The notes: generated from the letters alone by a model not told the origin. DNA of 64,000 bases from Roseicyclus marinus (GCF_036322625.1 NZ_AP027266.1:2731001-2795000); one strand, 5' to 3'. Shown: positions 54,339 to 63,750, counted from the stretch's first letter. Program-made: numbers and translations.

Positions 54339-55382
54339 TTAGCCTGCGGCCGCGCCCGTCTGCGGTATGATCCTCTGGCCGCTGGAGTCGAAAAAGTGCA
54401 GGTCCTCATCTGCAAAGGTAATCTCTAGTTCCTCGCCGGCGGGTATGTTGCGCAGCCCCGGCATGCTGACCGTCAGCCCGGACGCCGAGGCATGCGTCAG
54501 ACCCACGAAGGTTTCCGAGCCAAGAAACTCACATTCCGAAACGCGGCAGATCAGTCGGCCTTTGCCGGCCTCGGCCACTTGAACGTTCTCCGCACGCAGG
54601 CCGACCTTGTCGTATCTCTCGTAGCCCTTCAGCGCCGTACCCTCGATCAGCGCCATCGGCGGCGAGCCGACGAATTCCGCGACAAACGTGTTGGCGGGGC
54701 GGTAATAGAGGTCCTCGGGCGCTCCGGTCTGCTGAATTCGTCCATCCTTCATCAGAACGACTATATCGGCCATACTCATTGCTTCGGTCTGGTCATGGGT
54801 GACGTAGATGACGGTGATCCCGAGATCGACCTGCAGCTTCTTGATGTCCTTGCGCACCGACGCGCGCAGCTTTGCGTCGAGGTTAGACAGCGGCTCGTCC
54901 ATCAGGCACAGAGGCTGGTTAGCCACGATGGCGCGGGCAAGCGCCACGCGCTGCCGCTGACCGCCAGACAACTCGCCAGGCTTGCGCGCCTCGTAGCCGA
55001 GCAGGCCCGTGATCTCCAACGCGCGACGTAGCTTTTCCTGGCGCTCGGGCGCGCGCACCTTCCGCACCTTCAGGCCGAATACCACGTTTTCGGCGACGCT
55101 CAGATGAGGAAACAGTGCGTAGGACTGGAACACCATCGAGAGGTTGCGCTCGGACGGTGCAGCGGTCGTCACGTTGCGGCCGTCGATGTTGATCGTGCCC
55201 TCGTCGGGCAATTCCAGACCAGACAAGAGGCGCAGCGTCGTAGACTTGCCACAGCCCGAAGGCCCGAGAAGCGCCACGAAAGAGCCGCGTGGAATCGAAA
55301 GATCAACATCTTCGACACCGAGCTGACCGTTCCAGCGCTTGGCTACATTCTCGACATGCACGAAGGGCTCGCTTGTGGTCAT
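54339..55382 (-). CDS. ugpC: ABC transporter ATPase (UgpC/MalK type)
   Basis: This 347-residue ATPase has Walker A GPSGCGKSTTLRLL, signature ELSGGQRQRVALARAI, Walker B LCLMDEPLSNLDAKLR and a C-terminal TOBE/OB regulatory domain. The start overlaps the DeoR stop by 4 bp. It is the energy-coupling subunit for the Ugp-type importer. Confidence 0.9.
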   Translation of the reverse strand: MTTSEPFVHVENVAKRWNGQLGVEDVDLSIPRGSFVALLGPSGCGKSTTLRLLSGLELPDEGTINIDGRNVTTAAPSERNLSMVFQSYALFPHLSVAENVVFGLKVRKVRAPERQEKLRRALEITGLLGYEARKPGELSGGQRQRVALARAIVANQPLCLMDEPLSNLDAKLRASVRKDIKKLQVDLGITVIYVTHDQTEAMSMADIVVLMKDGRIQQTGAPEDLYYRPANTFVAEFVGSPPMALIEGTALKGYERYDKVGLRAENVQVAEAGKGRLICRVSECEFLGSETFVGLTHASASGLTVSMPGLRNIPAGEELEITFADEDLHFFDSSGQRIIPQTGAAAG

Positions 55383-56155
55383 TCGTTGTCCTCTGCAAAG
55401 ATGATGCGGCCATTCATCGTCTCGACTAGCGGGGAGAAATCTTCGCCGGGGGCGCGGTCGCAGACCACGAGATCTATATCAGTGATGTTGCAGCCCATGG
55501 CCGGGGCAAGACGCCCGAACTTGCTGTGGTCGATAACCAGAAGGGAGGTTGCGGCATTTTGTCGGAGCCGTTCGGTCGCTCGCACCTCCGCCTGATGGAA
55601 TTCCAGCAATCCGCCATCCGCATCGACACCGGCCGTACCGAAAATCGCGAACTCGGCGCGGTAACGGGCAAAGAATGCGACGACCTCCTCGCCGACGAAA
55701 TCGCGGTCTGGAAGACGTAGTTCGCCCCCGGGAAGAATGATCCGGTTGGAGACTTCCTCGCTCAGCACCATCGCTGCGCTCAGGTTGTTCGTGATGACTG
55801 TCAACTCCTTGCGCCGGTGCAGCGCCCGGGCCACGCTCAAGGCCGTCGAACCGATCGAGATGAAAAGCGTTGCACCATCTGGGATCCGAGACGCCGCAAT
55901 CTCGCCGATGGCGCGCTTGCCAACCAGATTGGTTCCGGCGCGCTGATCGAAGGGAGTGTTTAGCCGGTCCTCGGCCAGCTCGATCCGGCCATGGGCACGA
56001 CGCAACCCGTCGTCATCGCCGAGCATGTCGAGATCGCGGCGAATCGTCTGGGTCGAGACGCCCAGCATTTCGGCAAGGGCCCCAACGCTGATTGCGCCTC
56101 GTTCCTGCACGATCTGCTGGATCAAGTCCCGCCGTCTGATCTTTTTCGAGGCCAC
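55379..56155 (-). CDS. DeoR-family transcriptional regulator (GlpR-like)
   Basis: This 258-residue regulator starts at a GTG preceded by AGGGGGAA. The N-terminal HTH reads AISVGALAEMLGVSTQTIRRDLDML. The C-terminal DeoR sensor domain includes DGATLFISIGSTALSVARAL and FGTAGVDADGGLLEF. DeoR/GlpR proteins respond to phosphorylated sugars or glycerol-3-phosphate, which matches the operon it leads. A dyad at 56200-56222 is a likely operator. An in-frame ATG-led extension upstream was rejected as unconserved. Confidence 0.9.
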   Translation of the reverse strand: MASKKIRRRDLIQQIVQERGAISVGALAEMLGVSTQTIRRDLDMLGDDDGLRRAHGRIELAEDRLNTPFDQRAGTNLVGKRAIGEIAASRIPDGATLFISIGSTALSVARALHRRKELTVITNNLSAAMVLSEEVSNRIILPGGELRLPDRDFVGEEVVAFFARYRAEFAIFGTAGVDADGGLLEFHQAEVRATERLRQNAATSLLVIDHSKFGRLAPAMGCNITDIDLVVCDRAPGEDFSPLVETMNGRIIFAEDNE

Positions 56156-56199
56156 GCGATTCCCCCTGTCGCTTTGAGCGAAGCCTATGGCCCAAAAAG

Positions 56200-56222
56200 C
56201 TACAAAACAACATTTTTTGTAG
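56200..56222. promoter_or_regulatory. Candidate DeoR operator
   Basis: CTACAAAA and TTTTGTAG form a perfect dyad 45 bp before the deoR start. A related half TTTCTACAAAT occurs at 56291-56301 toward the divergent HAD gene. The intergenic stretch is otherwise AT-rich without a gene. Confidence 0.5.
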
Positions 56223-56442
56223 TGATAATGATCAGTACGGATATAACTGGGTTCGGGCGCATCGAGCGCTAATCCCATTTTATCGGGATTTTTCTACAAA
56301 TCTGACAGTTTTGCGGCGCCGATCGAAGCGCGGATTTTTGTCGCTTTGTCGTTTTTCCTTCCAATTCTGGGCGCTCAACCCTACGCTCGGACGCGCGGGC
56401 CTCGAACGTCCCGCTCATCAGAGCAGGAGGCCGACAGTCGTC

Positions 56443-57327
56443 ATGGAAAACGTTGCAGGCATCTTTCAACGCTACGAGGCTGTTCGCCAGCGCTTGCCTG
56501 TGGCATCTTTTGAGGGGAAAACTCGCAACATTACGTCTTTGCTCGACATTACCGACGAGATCGACGCCTTCGTCTTCGACGCTTTTGGCGTGTTGAATGT
56601 CGGAGATGTGCCCATCCCAGGCGCGGCCGCTCGACTGGATCAGCTGCGCGCCCTCGGATGTGCCATCCGGATCCTGTCAAACGCTGCGAGCTATAATCAT
56701 GATCGCGCCGTGGAAAAGTTTCGCAACTTGGGGATGACGGTCGCGCCCGATGAAATCGTGACCAGCCGCGACGCGACGCTGCCGGCATTGGCTCCCGGGA
56801 TTTGGGGATGCATCGCGGCGCCATCCGACGACCTGTCTGACGTACCCGCTAAGACCGTCAGACTGCTGGATGATCCCACCGACTACGCCTCTGTCGATGC
56901 CTTCCTCTTCCTGTCGACCGAGATCTGGACCCCGGACCGCCAAGGTTTCTTGTTGAAAGCGCTGGAACGGCAGCCAAGGCCGGTGGTGATTGCGAATGCC
57001 GACCTCGTGGCGCCACGCGAAGGCGGCTTCACGCTGGAGCCTGGCCACTTCGGTCATTTACTATTGGACGAGGGCATTCCGGACGTTCGTTTCCTCGGGA
57101 AGCCCTTTTCTGAGGTCTACGAAATGGTTGAGGCCTCCTTACCAGGTACCTCCACAGAACGCATAGCGATGTGCGGGGACACCCTGCACACTGACATCTT
57201 GGGTGCCGCCGCACGCGGATGGCGCTCCGTGCTCGTGTCTAGGGATGGGCTGTTTGCCGGGGAATACGCGCCGGCATACTGCCTGTCGTCAAATATCCGG
57301 CCCACCTGGCATCTATCCCGGATCTGA
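56443..57327 (+). CDS. HAD-superfamily phosphatase (NagD/HAD-IIA type)
   Basis: This 294-residue protein has HAD motif 1 as DAFVFDAFGVLNVGD (nucleophile Asp near residue 45), motif 2 ILSNAAS, and motifs 3-4 in FLGKPFSEVYEM and AMCGDTLHTDILGAAARG. HAD-IIA members remove phosphate from sugar phosphates, glycerol phosphates or nucleotides. AGGAGG lies 12 nt before the ATG. It is divergent from the deoR-ugp operon, so it likely dephosphorylates its product. Confidence 0.85.
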   Translation: MENVAGIFQRYEAVRQRLPVASFEGKTRNITSLLDITDEIDAFVFDAFGVLNVGDVPIPGAAARLDQLRALGCAIRILSNAASYNHDRAVEKFRNLGMTVAPDEIVTSRDATLPALAPGIWGCIAAPSDDLSDVPAKTVRLLDDPTDYASVDAFLFLSTEIWTPDRQGFLLKALERQPRPVVIANADLVAPREGGFTLEPGHFGHLLLDEGIPDVRFLGKPFSEVYEMVEASLPGTSTERIAMCGDTLHTDILGAAARGWRSVLVSRDGLFAGEYAPAYCLSSNIRPTWHLSRI

Positions 57328-57779
57328 GTGGCATTGCGAGTTGCCAGAAAATATTGAGGTGAGCACTGGCGTACATGCATGGATGGAAGCGTTGGGCTTG
57401 TTGCAGTCATGTGGCAGCGCAGCGCCCTGTTCGGCAATAAGACGATCTGAATTTCGCCACCCATCTGCCCACCCACTGTCTCCACATTGCAACAAGTCGC
57501 AGGCTCCCGCCAGCACGACAGCAAGGTCGCACGCGGCCCATATTGACCGCTCTGTGCCCGTCCCTCGGATTCGTAACGCATTGTGCGATCAGTTGAACTT
57601 TCGAAAAGGGCGCTCGACCAAAATCGCCAAGCAACTGTAGTTAAATACTATTTCGAAAGCGTCCTTCTGGAAGCCTAGGGCGGTCGATTAGAGACAAACG
57701 GCGTTCAGAGACCGGTTTCGACCGTTTTGACAGTCTCCGAAGGTCGGTCACCATGGCTAAACCCCTTTGAAACCAAAAG
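57328..57779. other. Gene-free stretch after the HAD gene
   Basis: Only short, unconvincing frames occur on both strands. Nothing recognisable was found before the hairpin at 57780-57802. Confidence 0.4.
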
Positions 57780-57802
57780 AAAAAAGGGCCCTGTGAGGGC
57801 CC
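57780..57802 (-). terminator. Strong rho-independent terminator (minus strand)
   Basis: GGGCCCT-GTG-AGGGCCC is a perfect 7-bp stem with a 3-nt loop (57786-57802). On the minus strand it is followed by six T residues. No intact minus-strand gene ends immediately before it, so the gene it served was probably displaced by the IS6 insertion. Confidence 0.75.
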
Positions 57803-57830
57803 ACCATCGGTTTCGGCGAGTGCGGGTGGC

Positions 57831-58644
57831 GGTGCTGTCAGACGAATGCGAACCAGTCTCCGCAAGCGCAGCGGCACCGGTCCTATTCCACACAAAGACC
57901 GCGCCACTCGGCGAGGGCGGCAGAGCGGTTGGCCTTGAACCAGGGTCGGCTTGAGAGACTGCGATCGGCGTTGAAGTGGTTGGTGACGGATGCATGGACG
58001 GAGGCGAACAACTGCAGACTTCGCATCCGCCGGAAGCGGAGCATCGCCCGCTCCCGTCGTCGGAACGGCAAGTGTGAGTTCTCGGCCCGATTGTTCAGCC
58101 ATCGACCGGTTTCCTGGCGGTTCGCGTTGCCGATGTCCCTCATCGCCGCGCCGTAGGACCGAAGCTTGTCGGTGACGACTGACTCAGGTCGACCGTGCCT
58201 GCGCATTGCTTTTCTGAGGAATTTCAATGCCGCTTTGCGATCACGGCGCTTGGTCACGAAGCTTTCGAGCACCTCACCCTCGTGATCCACCGCCCGCCAC
58301 AGGTAGTGCTGCTCGCCATTGATCTTCACGAACATCTCGTCCAGGTGCCATCTCCAACGGCTGGACTGCATCCCCTCGATCCGCCGCGCCCGGATTTCGG
58401 AGGCGAACATCGGACCGAATTTGCGCCACCAGAACCGTACGGTTTCGTGACTGACGTCGATACCGCGTTCGTTCAGAAGATCTTCGACGTTTCGCAACGA
58501 CAGCGGGAACCGGACGTAGAGCATCACTGCAAGCCTGATGATTTCGGGGCTGGTTTTGAAGTACTTGAAAGGCGAACGTTTGGTCATGGGCGGAGGCTAT
58601 CCCGCGCCCTGCCCCGTCTCAAGCCGAGTTCCTCTGACAGGACC
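57831..58644. mobile_element. IS6-family insertion sequence, 814 bp
   Basis: The left end GGTGCTGTCAGACGAA (57831-57846) matches the inverted right end GGTCCTGTCAGAGGAA (58629-58644) in 14 of 16 positions. The size and single transposase gene are normal for IS6. The flanking 8 bp differ (CGGGTGGC and ACTGGATA), so no target duplication is seen. The right end abuts a relic of a second IS6-like element. Confidence 0.85.
57883..58587 (-). CDS. IS6-family transposase
   Basis: This 234-residue DDE transposase starts MTKRSPFKYFKTSPEIIRLA. The HTH-like FPLSLRNVEDLLNERGIDVS precedes WHLDEMFVKINGEQHYLWRAVD (first Asp), VVTDKLRSYGAA (second Asp) and NNRAENSHLPFRRRERAM (Glu). All three catalytic residues are present, so the element may be active. 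IS6 elements move by replicative cointegrate formation. Confidence 0.93.
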   Translation of the reverse strand: MTKRSPFKYFKTSPEIIRLAVMLYVRFPLSLRNVEDLLNERGIDVSHETVRFWWRKFGPMFASEIRARRIEGMQSSRWRWHLDEMFVKINGEQHYLWRAVDHEGEVLESFVTKRRDRKAALKFLRKAMRRHGRPESVVTDKLRSYGAAMRDIGNANRQETGRWLNNRAENSHLPFRRRERAMLRFRRMRSLQLFASVHASVTNHFNADRSLSSRPWFKANRSAALAEWRGLCVE

Positions 58645-58880
58645 ACTGGATAGGCTACGTTCTTGGTGAAGTGTTTTGAAACAGGGGCTTGCAGGGCAAC
58701 GAATTTCTTAAGACTTCGCATGCGCCGGAAGCCAAGCATCGCCCTCTCTCGTCGTCGAAATGGCAAGTGCGAGTTCTGCGCCCTGTTGTTCAACCACGGG
58801 CCTGTTTCCTGGCAGGCATCGGCACCAAGCTCTGTCAGAGCCGCGCCGTAGGATCGGAGATTGTCCGTCTCCTCGTTGGA
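58645..58880 (-). pseudogene. Relic of a second IS6-family transposase
   Basis: The minus strand reads DNLRSYGAALTELGADACQE, then TGPWLNNRAQNSHLPFRR and a diverged C-terminus (MLGFRRMRSLKKFVALQAP). This corresponds to about the last third of an IS6 transposase. The N-terminal part is absent, and the relic meets the intact IS6 end at 58644. Its divergence from the adjacent transposase shows that it is a different, older element. Confidence 0.82.
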
Positions 58881-58955
58881 GCGGACTCTACCTTAGACTG
58901 GAGGAGGATACGGGGCCCAGGTCACGTGGGATCAAACACCTAACCAGGTGTGCGG

Positions 58956-61514
58956 TCATCCCACGAGACTTTGCGCCCGCCTTGGCCTGCGGAGCCGCCA
59001 AAGCGGTTTCATCGCCTCAAGCACCACGAGGACGACCAGTCCAGCGCTTATCGTCATGATGACATCCTGACGATGAAGCGCGCCAAAACGGAAAAGATCC
59101 TGCGCCGGAGGCCACAGCGTAGCTACTGCCAGGGTCCCTGTTACCGCAGCGAGCACGACAAGAAGCGCTGGTTTCAGTTTTCCTCCAGTGGCGAGGGTCC
59201 AGCCACTGAAAGAGCGATTCACAAAGATCAGGGCGATGATCACCATTACCAGGGCGAGAAACGTTATTGCCCGTAATTCGTCCTCACGCATCTGCCGTTG
59301 GCTCCCCCAGACTAGAATGATCATCACAGCAGCAAACGCGACCATGCCCTGTGCAACGCTCCAGCCGATGAGACGCGACGAAAAGAGACGTTCGGACGGG
59401 TTGCGGGGCGGCCTATCCATTATATCTTTTTCCTCATCCTCGACCTCGAAAACCAGCGTGCAGACGGGGTCGATCACCATTTCCAGAAAAGCGATGTGGA
59501 TCGGCCCGAGGATAACCGGGAAGCCAAAAAGCAGCGGTGCGATGGCAAGCCCCGCAATCGGCAGGTGAACAGCAAATATGAAGCCTACAGCCTTGCGAAG
59601 GTTGTCGTAGATGCGGCGACCAAGACGGATGGCCTGGACGATTGACCCGAAATCATCATCCAGCAATACGATGGCCGAGGCTTCGCGCGCTACGTCCGTG
59701 CCACGCGCACCCATCGCAATGCCGATATGGGCCGCTTTCAGGGAGAGTGCATCATTCACCCCGTCGCCCGTCATTGCCACGACCTCGTTTTGCGCCTTGA
59801 GCGTGTTGACGATCCGCAGTTTTTGGTGCGGCATGATACGGGCGAAGACATCACTGCGACGCAGACGTTCGCCGAGCTCCGCATCGTCAAGCCTGTCCAG
59901 GTCCTGCCCTGTCAGTGGGGCGACCCGGTCCAGCCCCGCGACGTGCGCGACAGCTGCGGCCGTGACGGGATAATCGCCGGTAATCATCTTCACCTGGATC
60001 CCTGCACGGCGGCATTCTGCAATGGCTTGTGGGACGCTGGCACGCAAAGGATCGGCGAGGCCGACCAGGCCGAGAAACGTCGGGTGCAGGTCCTGCTGGC
60101 AGTCCGGCAGATCATCCATCGTCGTGCCATACGCGATGGCCAGCACGCGCAGGCCAGAGGCCGCCATTGTATCGACGTCCCGCGCCGCTGCCGCGCGGAC
60201 AGCCGGGGAAAGGCGACAAAGGGCAAAGACGGCCTCGGGCGCGCCTTTGGTTGCAATGATGCGCGGGGCTGATGCGTCACCTTGCCAGACTTGGGACATG
60301 GCCAGAAGGTCGGGATGCACAGCATAGGATCGTAGGAGCGTCAGACCGTTCCGCCCGGCGGCCGGCGCAGCAATGTCATGGAAGGCCAGCTCCATCGGGT
60401 CAAACGGCTGTGGGTCACAGGCAAGAAGGCCAACGTGCAGGACCTCGACGTAGTCAGGGCGGACGGTCTGAGCGCCATCAACCGCGCAGGCCCGCCCGTC
60501 CGGCAGGCGGACCTGCCGGATCGCCATACGGTTCTGGGTGAGGGTTCCCGTTTTGTCGGCACACAAGATTGTAGCGGCTCCCAGAGCCTCGATCGCAGCC
60601 GCCCGACGCGTCAGGACGCGCGCTTTCGACAATCGCCAAGCGCCCATTGCCATGAAGATAGCCAAGACCACAGGAAATTCCTCCGGCAGCATCGACATCC
60701 CTATCGCGATACCAGCCAGAACTGCCTCGAACCAATCGTCACGCAGGTAGGCATAGAGCCCACCGACAAGCAGACTGACCGCTGCGCCAGCAATGGCGAA
60801 AAGGAATACTATCCGGCGGGTTTGGGCGTAGAGTCGCGGGGGTTCCGCTCGTATGGAGGCAAGGGATCTGCCGATCTTGCCGATCTCGGTCAAAGCACCC
60901 GTAGCGCTGACTTCTGCCAAGCCTTTTCCACGCACAACAAGCGTTCCGGAGAATACGAACGGCAAATTGTCCCCGCCCGGCAGGATCTGCACCTCGCCCG
61001 CACCAGTTGTCGCACGCTTTCGGACGGGAAGCGCCTCTCCGGTCAGCAGGGATTCATCAGCTTGGAGATCTGAAGCGGAAAGTAGGGTTGCGTCGGCAGG
61101 AATGCGGTCTCCCTCGCTGAGGAGGATGATATCCCCCCGCACCACGTCCCGCCCCGCGATGCGCTGGCGCCTTCCGTCGCGGATAACGAGGGCACGAGGG
61201 CTACTGAGGTCGCGAAGGGCTGCGAGCACCTTTTCGCTGCGCCACTCCTGCACGAGAGTTATGAGTATGGAAAGACAGGCAAAGACCAACAGGGCAGCCG
61301 CATCGCGTGTCTCACCGAACGCTGCATAGATCGCGCCACCTGCAACGAGGAGGGCAAGCATCGGCTCTCGCATAACGTCGAGGAAGATGCGCAATCCAGT
61401 CCGCTCGTGTCTGGAAGGCAGCTCGTTCGGCCCATCCGCAGCAAAACGGGCTTTGGCCTCCGCCTCGCTCAAGCCTTTCGTCGCCCGTGTATCCTGTTCC
61501 CGATGTTCGATCAT
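58956..61514 (-). CDS. Cation-transporting P-type ATPase (P2/P3-like)
   Basis: This 852-residue protein starts MIEHREQDTRATKGLSEAEA. The phosphorylation motif CADKTGTLTQ falls near Asp320, with ESLLTGEALPV before it and MTGDGVNDALSLKAAHIG after it. The fourth membrane segment has PEEFP rather than the PEGLP of calcium pumps, so ion specificity is uncertain. The family is often called calcium-translocating or proton-type. It is divergent from a BON-domain gene and near stress proteins, suggesting ion homeostasis under stress. An in-frame extension upstream of 61514 was judged untranslated. Confidence 0.88.
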   Translation of the reverse strand: MIEHREQDTRATKGLSEAEAKARFAADGPNELPSRHERTGLRIFLDVMREPMLALLVAGGAIYAAFGETRDAAALLVFACLSILITLVQEWRSEKVLAALRDLSSPRALVIRDGRRQRIAGRDVVRGDIILLSEGDRIPADATLLSASDLQADESLLTGEALPVRKRATTGAGEVQILPGGDNLPFVFSGTLVVRGKGLAEVSATGALTEIGKIGRSLASIRAEPPRLYAQTRRIVFLFAIAGAAVSLLVGGLYAYLRDDWFEAVLAGIAIGMSMLPEEFPVVLAIFMAMGAWRLSKARVLTRRAAAIEALGAATILCADKTGTLTQNRMAIRQVRLPDGRACAVDGAQTVRPDYVEVLHVGLLACDPQPFDPMELAFHDIAAPAAGRNGLTLLRSYAVHPDLLAMSQVWQGDASAPRIIATKGAPEAVFALCRLSPAVRAAAARDVDTMAASGLRVLAIAYGTTMDDLPDCQQDLHPTFLGLVGLADPLRASVPQAIAECRRAGIQVKMITGDYPVTAAAVAHVAGLDRVAPLTGQDLDRLDDAELGERLRRSDVFARIMPHQKLRIVNTLKAQNEVVAMTGDGVNDALSLKAAHIGIAMGARGTDVAREASAIVLLDDDFGSIVQAIRLGRRIYDNLRKAVGFIFAVHLPIAGLAIAPLLFGFPVILGPIHIAFLEMVIDPVCTLVFEVEDEEKDIMDRPPRNPSERLFSSRLIGWSVAQGMVAFAAVMIILVWGSQRQMREDELRAITFLALVMVIIALIFVNRSFSGWTLATGGKLKPALLVVLAAVTGTLAVATLWPPAQDLFRFGALHRQDVIMTISAGLVVLVVLEAMKPLWRLRRPRRAQSLVG

Positions 61515-62359
61515 GGCCCAATTGTGCTTTTTACATATCGACCGGGATACAGGCGGCACGCGTTTTAGCCTGACGGCAGCGTTACCCACCCCAACGCCAT
61601 CACTGCCTGCTGCGGTACGACCAACCGCACACGGAATTCCAAAGGCTTCAGTGCTTGAATTGCTTTGGTTTCGCGACCGCCATTGAAACAATCCCTGCGC
61701 GCTTCAAGCTATCAGACTTCGCGCTTGGTTTGGATTGCGAGTCGTCAATGCCGGCGCACAGTGTTTTTGACAGAATGATTCCATCGACAGGAGGAGCGGA
61801 ACTGGAGAAAACCCGTCGGAAGGCGCTGAAAGGCGAAGGCCACGAGTTGATGGACCGGGAAAGCAATGAGACCTGAAGATCGGGGGCTGTCGGGCGATAC
61901 GCAAAAGTCGATGGGGAAACCCTGAAGCTGAAGCGGGCCCGGCAGCCTTTCGCTGCCCGATCTACGCCAACTAAGCTTTTTTCGAATAGGTCATTGGCAA
62001 TACATAGGTGCATTCCATGCGCGCCGATGATCGTTCATTTCCTACTGCTTTCGTTCTGTGTCCTTCCGCAGAGTCATTCGATCAGAGCATCACTGGCGTC
62101 TTCGCACTGATTGGGTTGCCTGCTATCGGGGAGGCAGAAAACCTCGATCAATCAAGCTTCGGGAAAATCACGTTCTGGCTTCGTTACGACGGCGTGCGTC
62201 TTTCGCGCCCTACCATCGTTTTCGAGATCGCCAGCCCGAGATCTGTCCAATGCAGTGCCGTTGTGACGAATTGTCCGCCGTCAATGAGCCCTGACGGAAA
62301 CGAGGGCACTCTTGGCCACACGAAAATCACCCAACCAACAGATTTGCGGAGAAAGCCCC
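61515..62359. other. Long divergent region without a supported gene
   Basis: About 845 bp lie between the P-type ATPase and BON genes. Frames of 70-120 codons occur on both strands, but none shows a recognisable domain or a good ribosome-binding site. It may hold promoters for both neighbours or decayed sequence. Confidence 0.4.
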
Positions 62360-63010
62360 ATGAAGGATATCGACCTGAGAAAGGATGTCCTCGACGAACT
62401 CGAATACGAACCCAGCATCGACGCTGCCGATATTGGCGTGGCTGTCGAAAATGGCACCGTGACGCTGACCGGCCATGTTCGCACCTATGCGCAAAAGCAA
62501 ACTGCCGAACGCATCGTCAAGCATGTGAAGGGCGTTCTTGCCATCGCCCAGGAAATCGAGGTGCGACCGGCGGGCAGCCACTTGACGGCCGACGACGAGA
62601 TCGCAAAGCGCGCGGTCAGTTCCCTGAACTGGAATGCTTCGGTGCCGCGGGACAAGGTTCAGGTCACGGTCGAGAATGGCCATGTGACCCTCAGCGGCAC
62701 AGTGACGTGGTATTTCGAGAAGGAGGCTGCCGCAAAAGCCGTCCAGAACCTTGCAGGCGTCAAGGACGTGACGAACCTGATCCTCATCAAACCGTCGGTC
62801 AGCCCGACTGACGTTCGTCAGAGGATCGAGAATGCCCTCAAACGCGACGCCGAGCTCGAGGCGAAACGCATCCAAGTGCAGGTCACTGACAGCAAGGTGA
62901 CCCTCGAGGGACGCGTGCGCAACTGGGCCGAGCGTGACGCTGCCACGCGTGCGGCTTGGGCAGCACCGGGGGTCGTGAACGTAGTCGATCACATCATCAT
63001 CGGTGCCTGA
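62360..63010 (+). CDS. Protein with three BON domains
   Basis: This 216-residue protein starts MKDIDLRKDVLDELEYEPSI with GGAGAAAG upstream. Three BON repeats are visible, at about residues 1-70, 75-145 and 150-216. Each ends in a motif like NGTVTLTGHV, NGHVTLSGTV or DSKVTLEGRV. There is no signal peptide, so it may be cytoplasmic, as in OsmY-like stress proteins lacking export. It leads a rightward run with two small membrane-protein genes. Confidence 0.87.
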   Translation: MKDIDLRKDVLDELEYEPSIDAADIGVAVENGTVTLTGHVRTYAQKQTAERIVKHVKGVLAIAQEIEVRPAGSHLTADDEIAKRAVSSLNWNASVPRDKVQVTVENGHVTLSGTVTWYFEKEAAAKAVQNLAGVKDVTNLILIKPSVSPTDVRQRIENALKRDAELEAKRIQVQVTDSKVTLEGRVRNWAERDAATRAAWAAPGVVNVVDHIIIGA

Positions 63011-63027
63011 AAGAGGGAGCTATCAAC

Positions 63028-63351
63028 ATGGCAAAAGACAACACAGCCGATCTCTCGGTTGCAGCAGGCGAGGTTCGGGAATTGCGTCGTGCTGCGCTGG
63101 ATCTCGGGAAAGCGCTCAGGTCATTCGGGAAGTCAGATTTTTTCGACACCGGTGAGGACGCGTCCGACGATGCGGCAATGATCGTGAGAGAAGGCCAACG
63201 GATGGCGCATGCGTTGCAAGAGCGCTTTGGGCAACTCGAGAAACGTGCCGAAAAGAGCCTTCGCGAACATCCCGGCACATGGGCCGCCGGTCTTTTGGGT
63301 GTGATCGGCTTTGGACTGGTGCTGGGGTTGATCCTGCGGCATCGCGATTGA
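63028..63351 (+). CDS. DUF883/ElaB-YqjD-like small membrane protein
   Basis: This 107-residue protein has a helical, likely coiled N-terminal part and a C-terminal membrane anchor (WAAGLLGVIGFGLVLGLILRHRD). YqjD/ElaB proteins tether ribosomes to the membrane in stationary phase. GAGGGAG precedes the ATG. It lies 17 bp after the BON gene, likely the same transcript. Confidence 0.75.
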   Translation: MAKDNTADLSVAAGEVRELRRAALDLGKALRSFGKSDFFDTGEDASDDAAMIVREGQRMAHALQERFGQLEKRAEKSLREHPGTWAAGLLGVIGFGLVLGLILRHRD

Positions 63352-63365
63352 TTTTTGGCCGACGA

Positions 63366-63743
63366 ATGACGCAACCCATGCTCAGGACGGGATTTCGGTT
63401 CGGCTTGGGTGCCGCGATCGGCCTTCTTTGGGGGGTTTCAATCTGGCTTTGCCTCGTGGCCGGGATTGTCATTCTCCTGCGCCCTGCCCTGGGATTGGGC
63501 GGGGCGCTTTTGTCTGTCGGAGGCGCTTTGTTTGCCATGGCCCTTGTGGCCTTGACTGTGTTGATTCCAAGCTTTGGCGCACAATCCGCGCCGCAATCCG
63601 TCGCGTGGAAAAAGGCGGTAGAAGGGGCGTTCTTCGTTCTCCTCTCCCGAAATGGCGGTCGGCTTGCCCTTGGGGCGATTGGCGCCGCGCTGCTGAGCCT
63701 AGCCTTGGTCCTGCCCGGGCCAAGGGATGGTCCGCCATCCTGA
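63366..63743 (+). CDS. Small membrane protein, function unknown
   Basis: This 125-residue protein contains about three hydrophobic segments (GLLWGVSIWLCLVAGIVILL, then ALLSVGGALFAMALVALTVL, and ALGAIGAALLSLALVLPG). It follows the DUF883-like gene by 14 bp, the usual company of phage-holin-like or YqjE-like envelope proteins. No enzymatic motif was seen. Confidence 0.6.
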   Translation: MTQPMLRTGFRFGLGAAIGLLWGVSIWLCLVAGIVILLRPALGLGGALLSVGGALFAMALVALTVLIPSFGAQSAPQSVAWKKAVEGAFFVLLSRNGGRLALGAIGAALLSLALVLPGPRDGPPS

Positions 63744-63750
63744 TCCAGGA

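Noticed and set aside
57117-57581. Minus-strand frame after the HAD gene
   Set aside because: It overlaps the HAD coding end and shows no family features.
57803-57882. Possible tRNA before the strong terminator
   Set aside because: A GGTTCG-like stretch is present, but no acceptor stem or cloverleaf could be built.
61655-61876. Possible small gene of 73 codons
   Set aside because: AGGAGG-like sequence lies inside rather than before it, and an opposing frame is equally good.
62008-62811. Plus-strand frame of 267 codons overlapping the BON gene
   Set aside because: Most of it is the BON gene in another frame; the unique 5' part shows no domain or ribosome-binding site.
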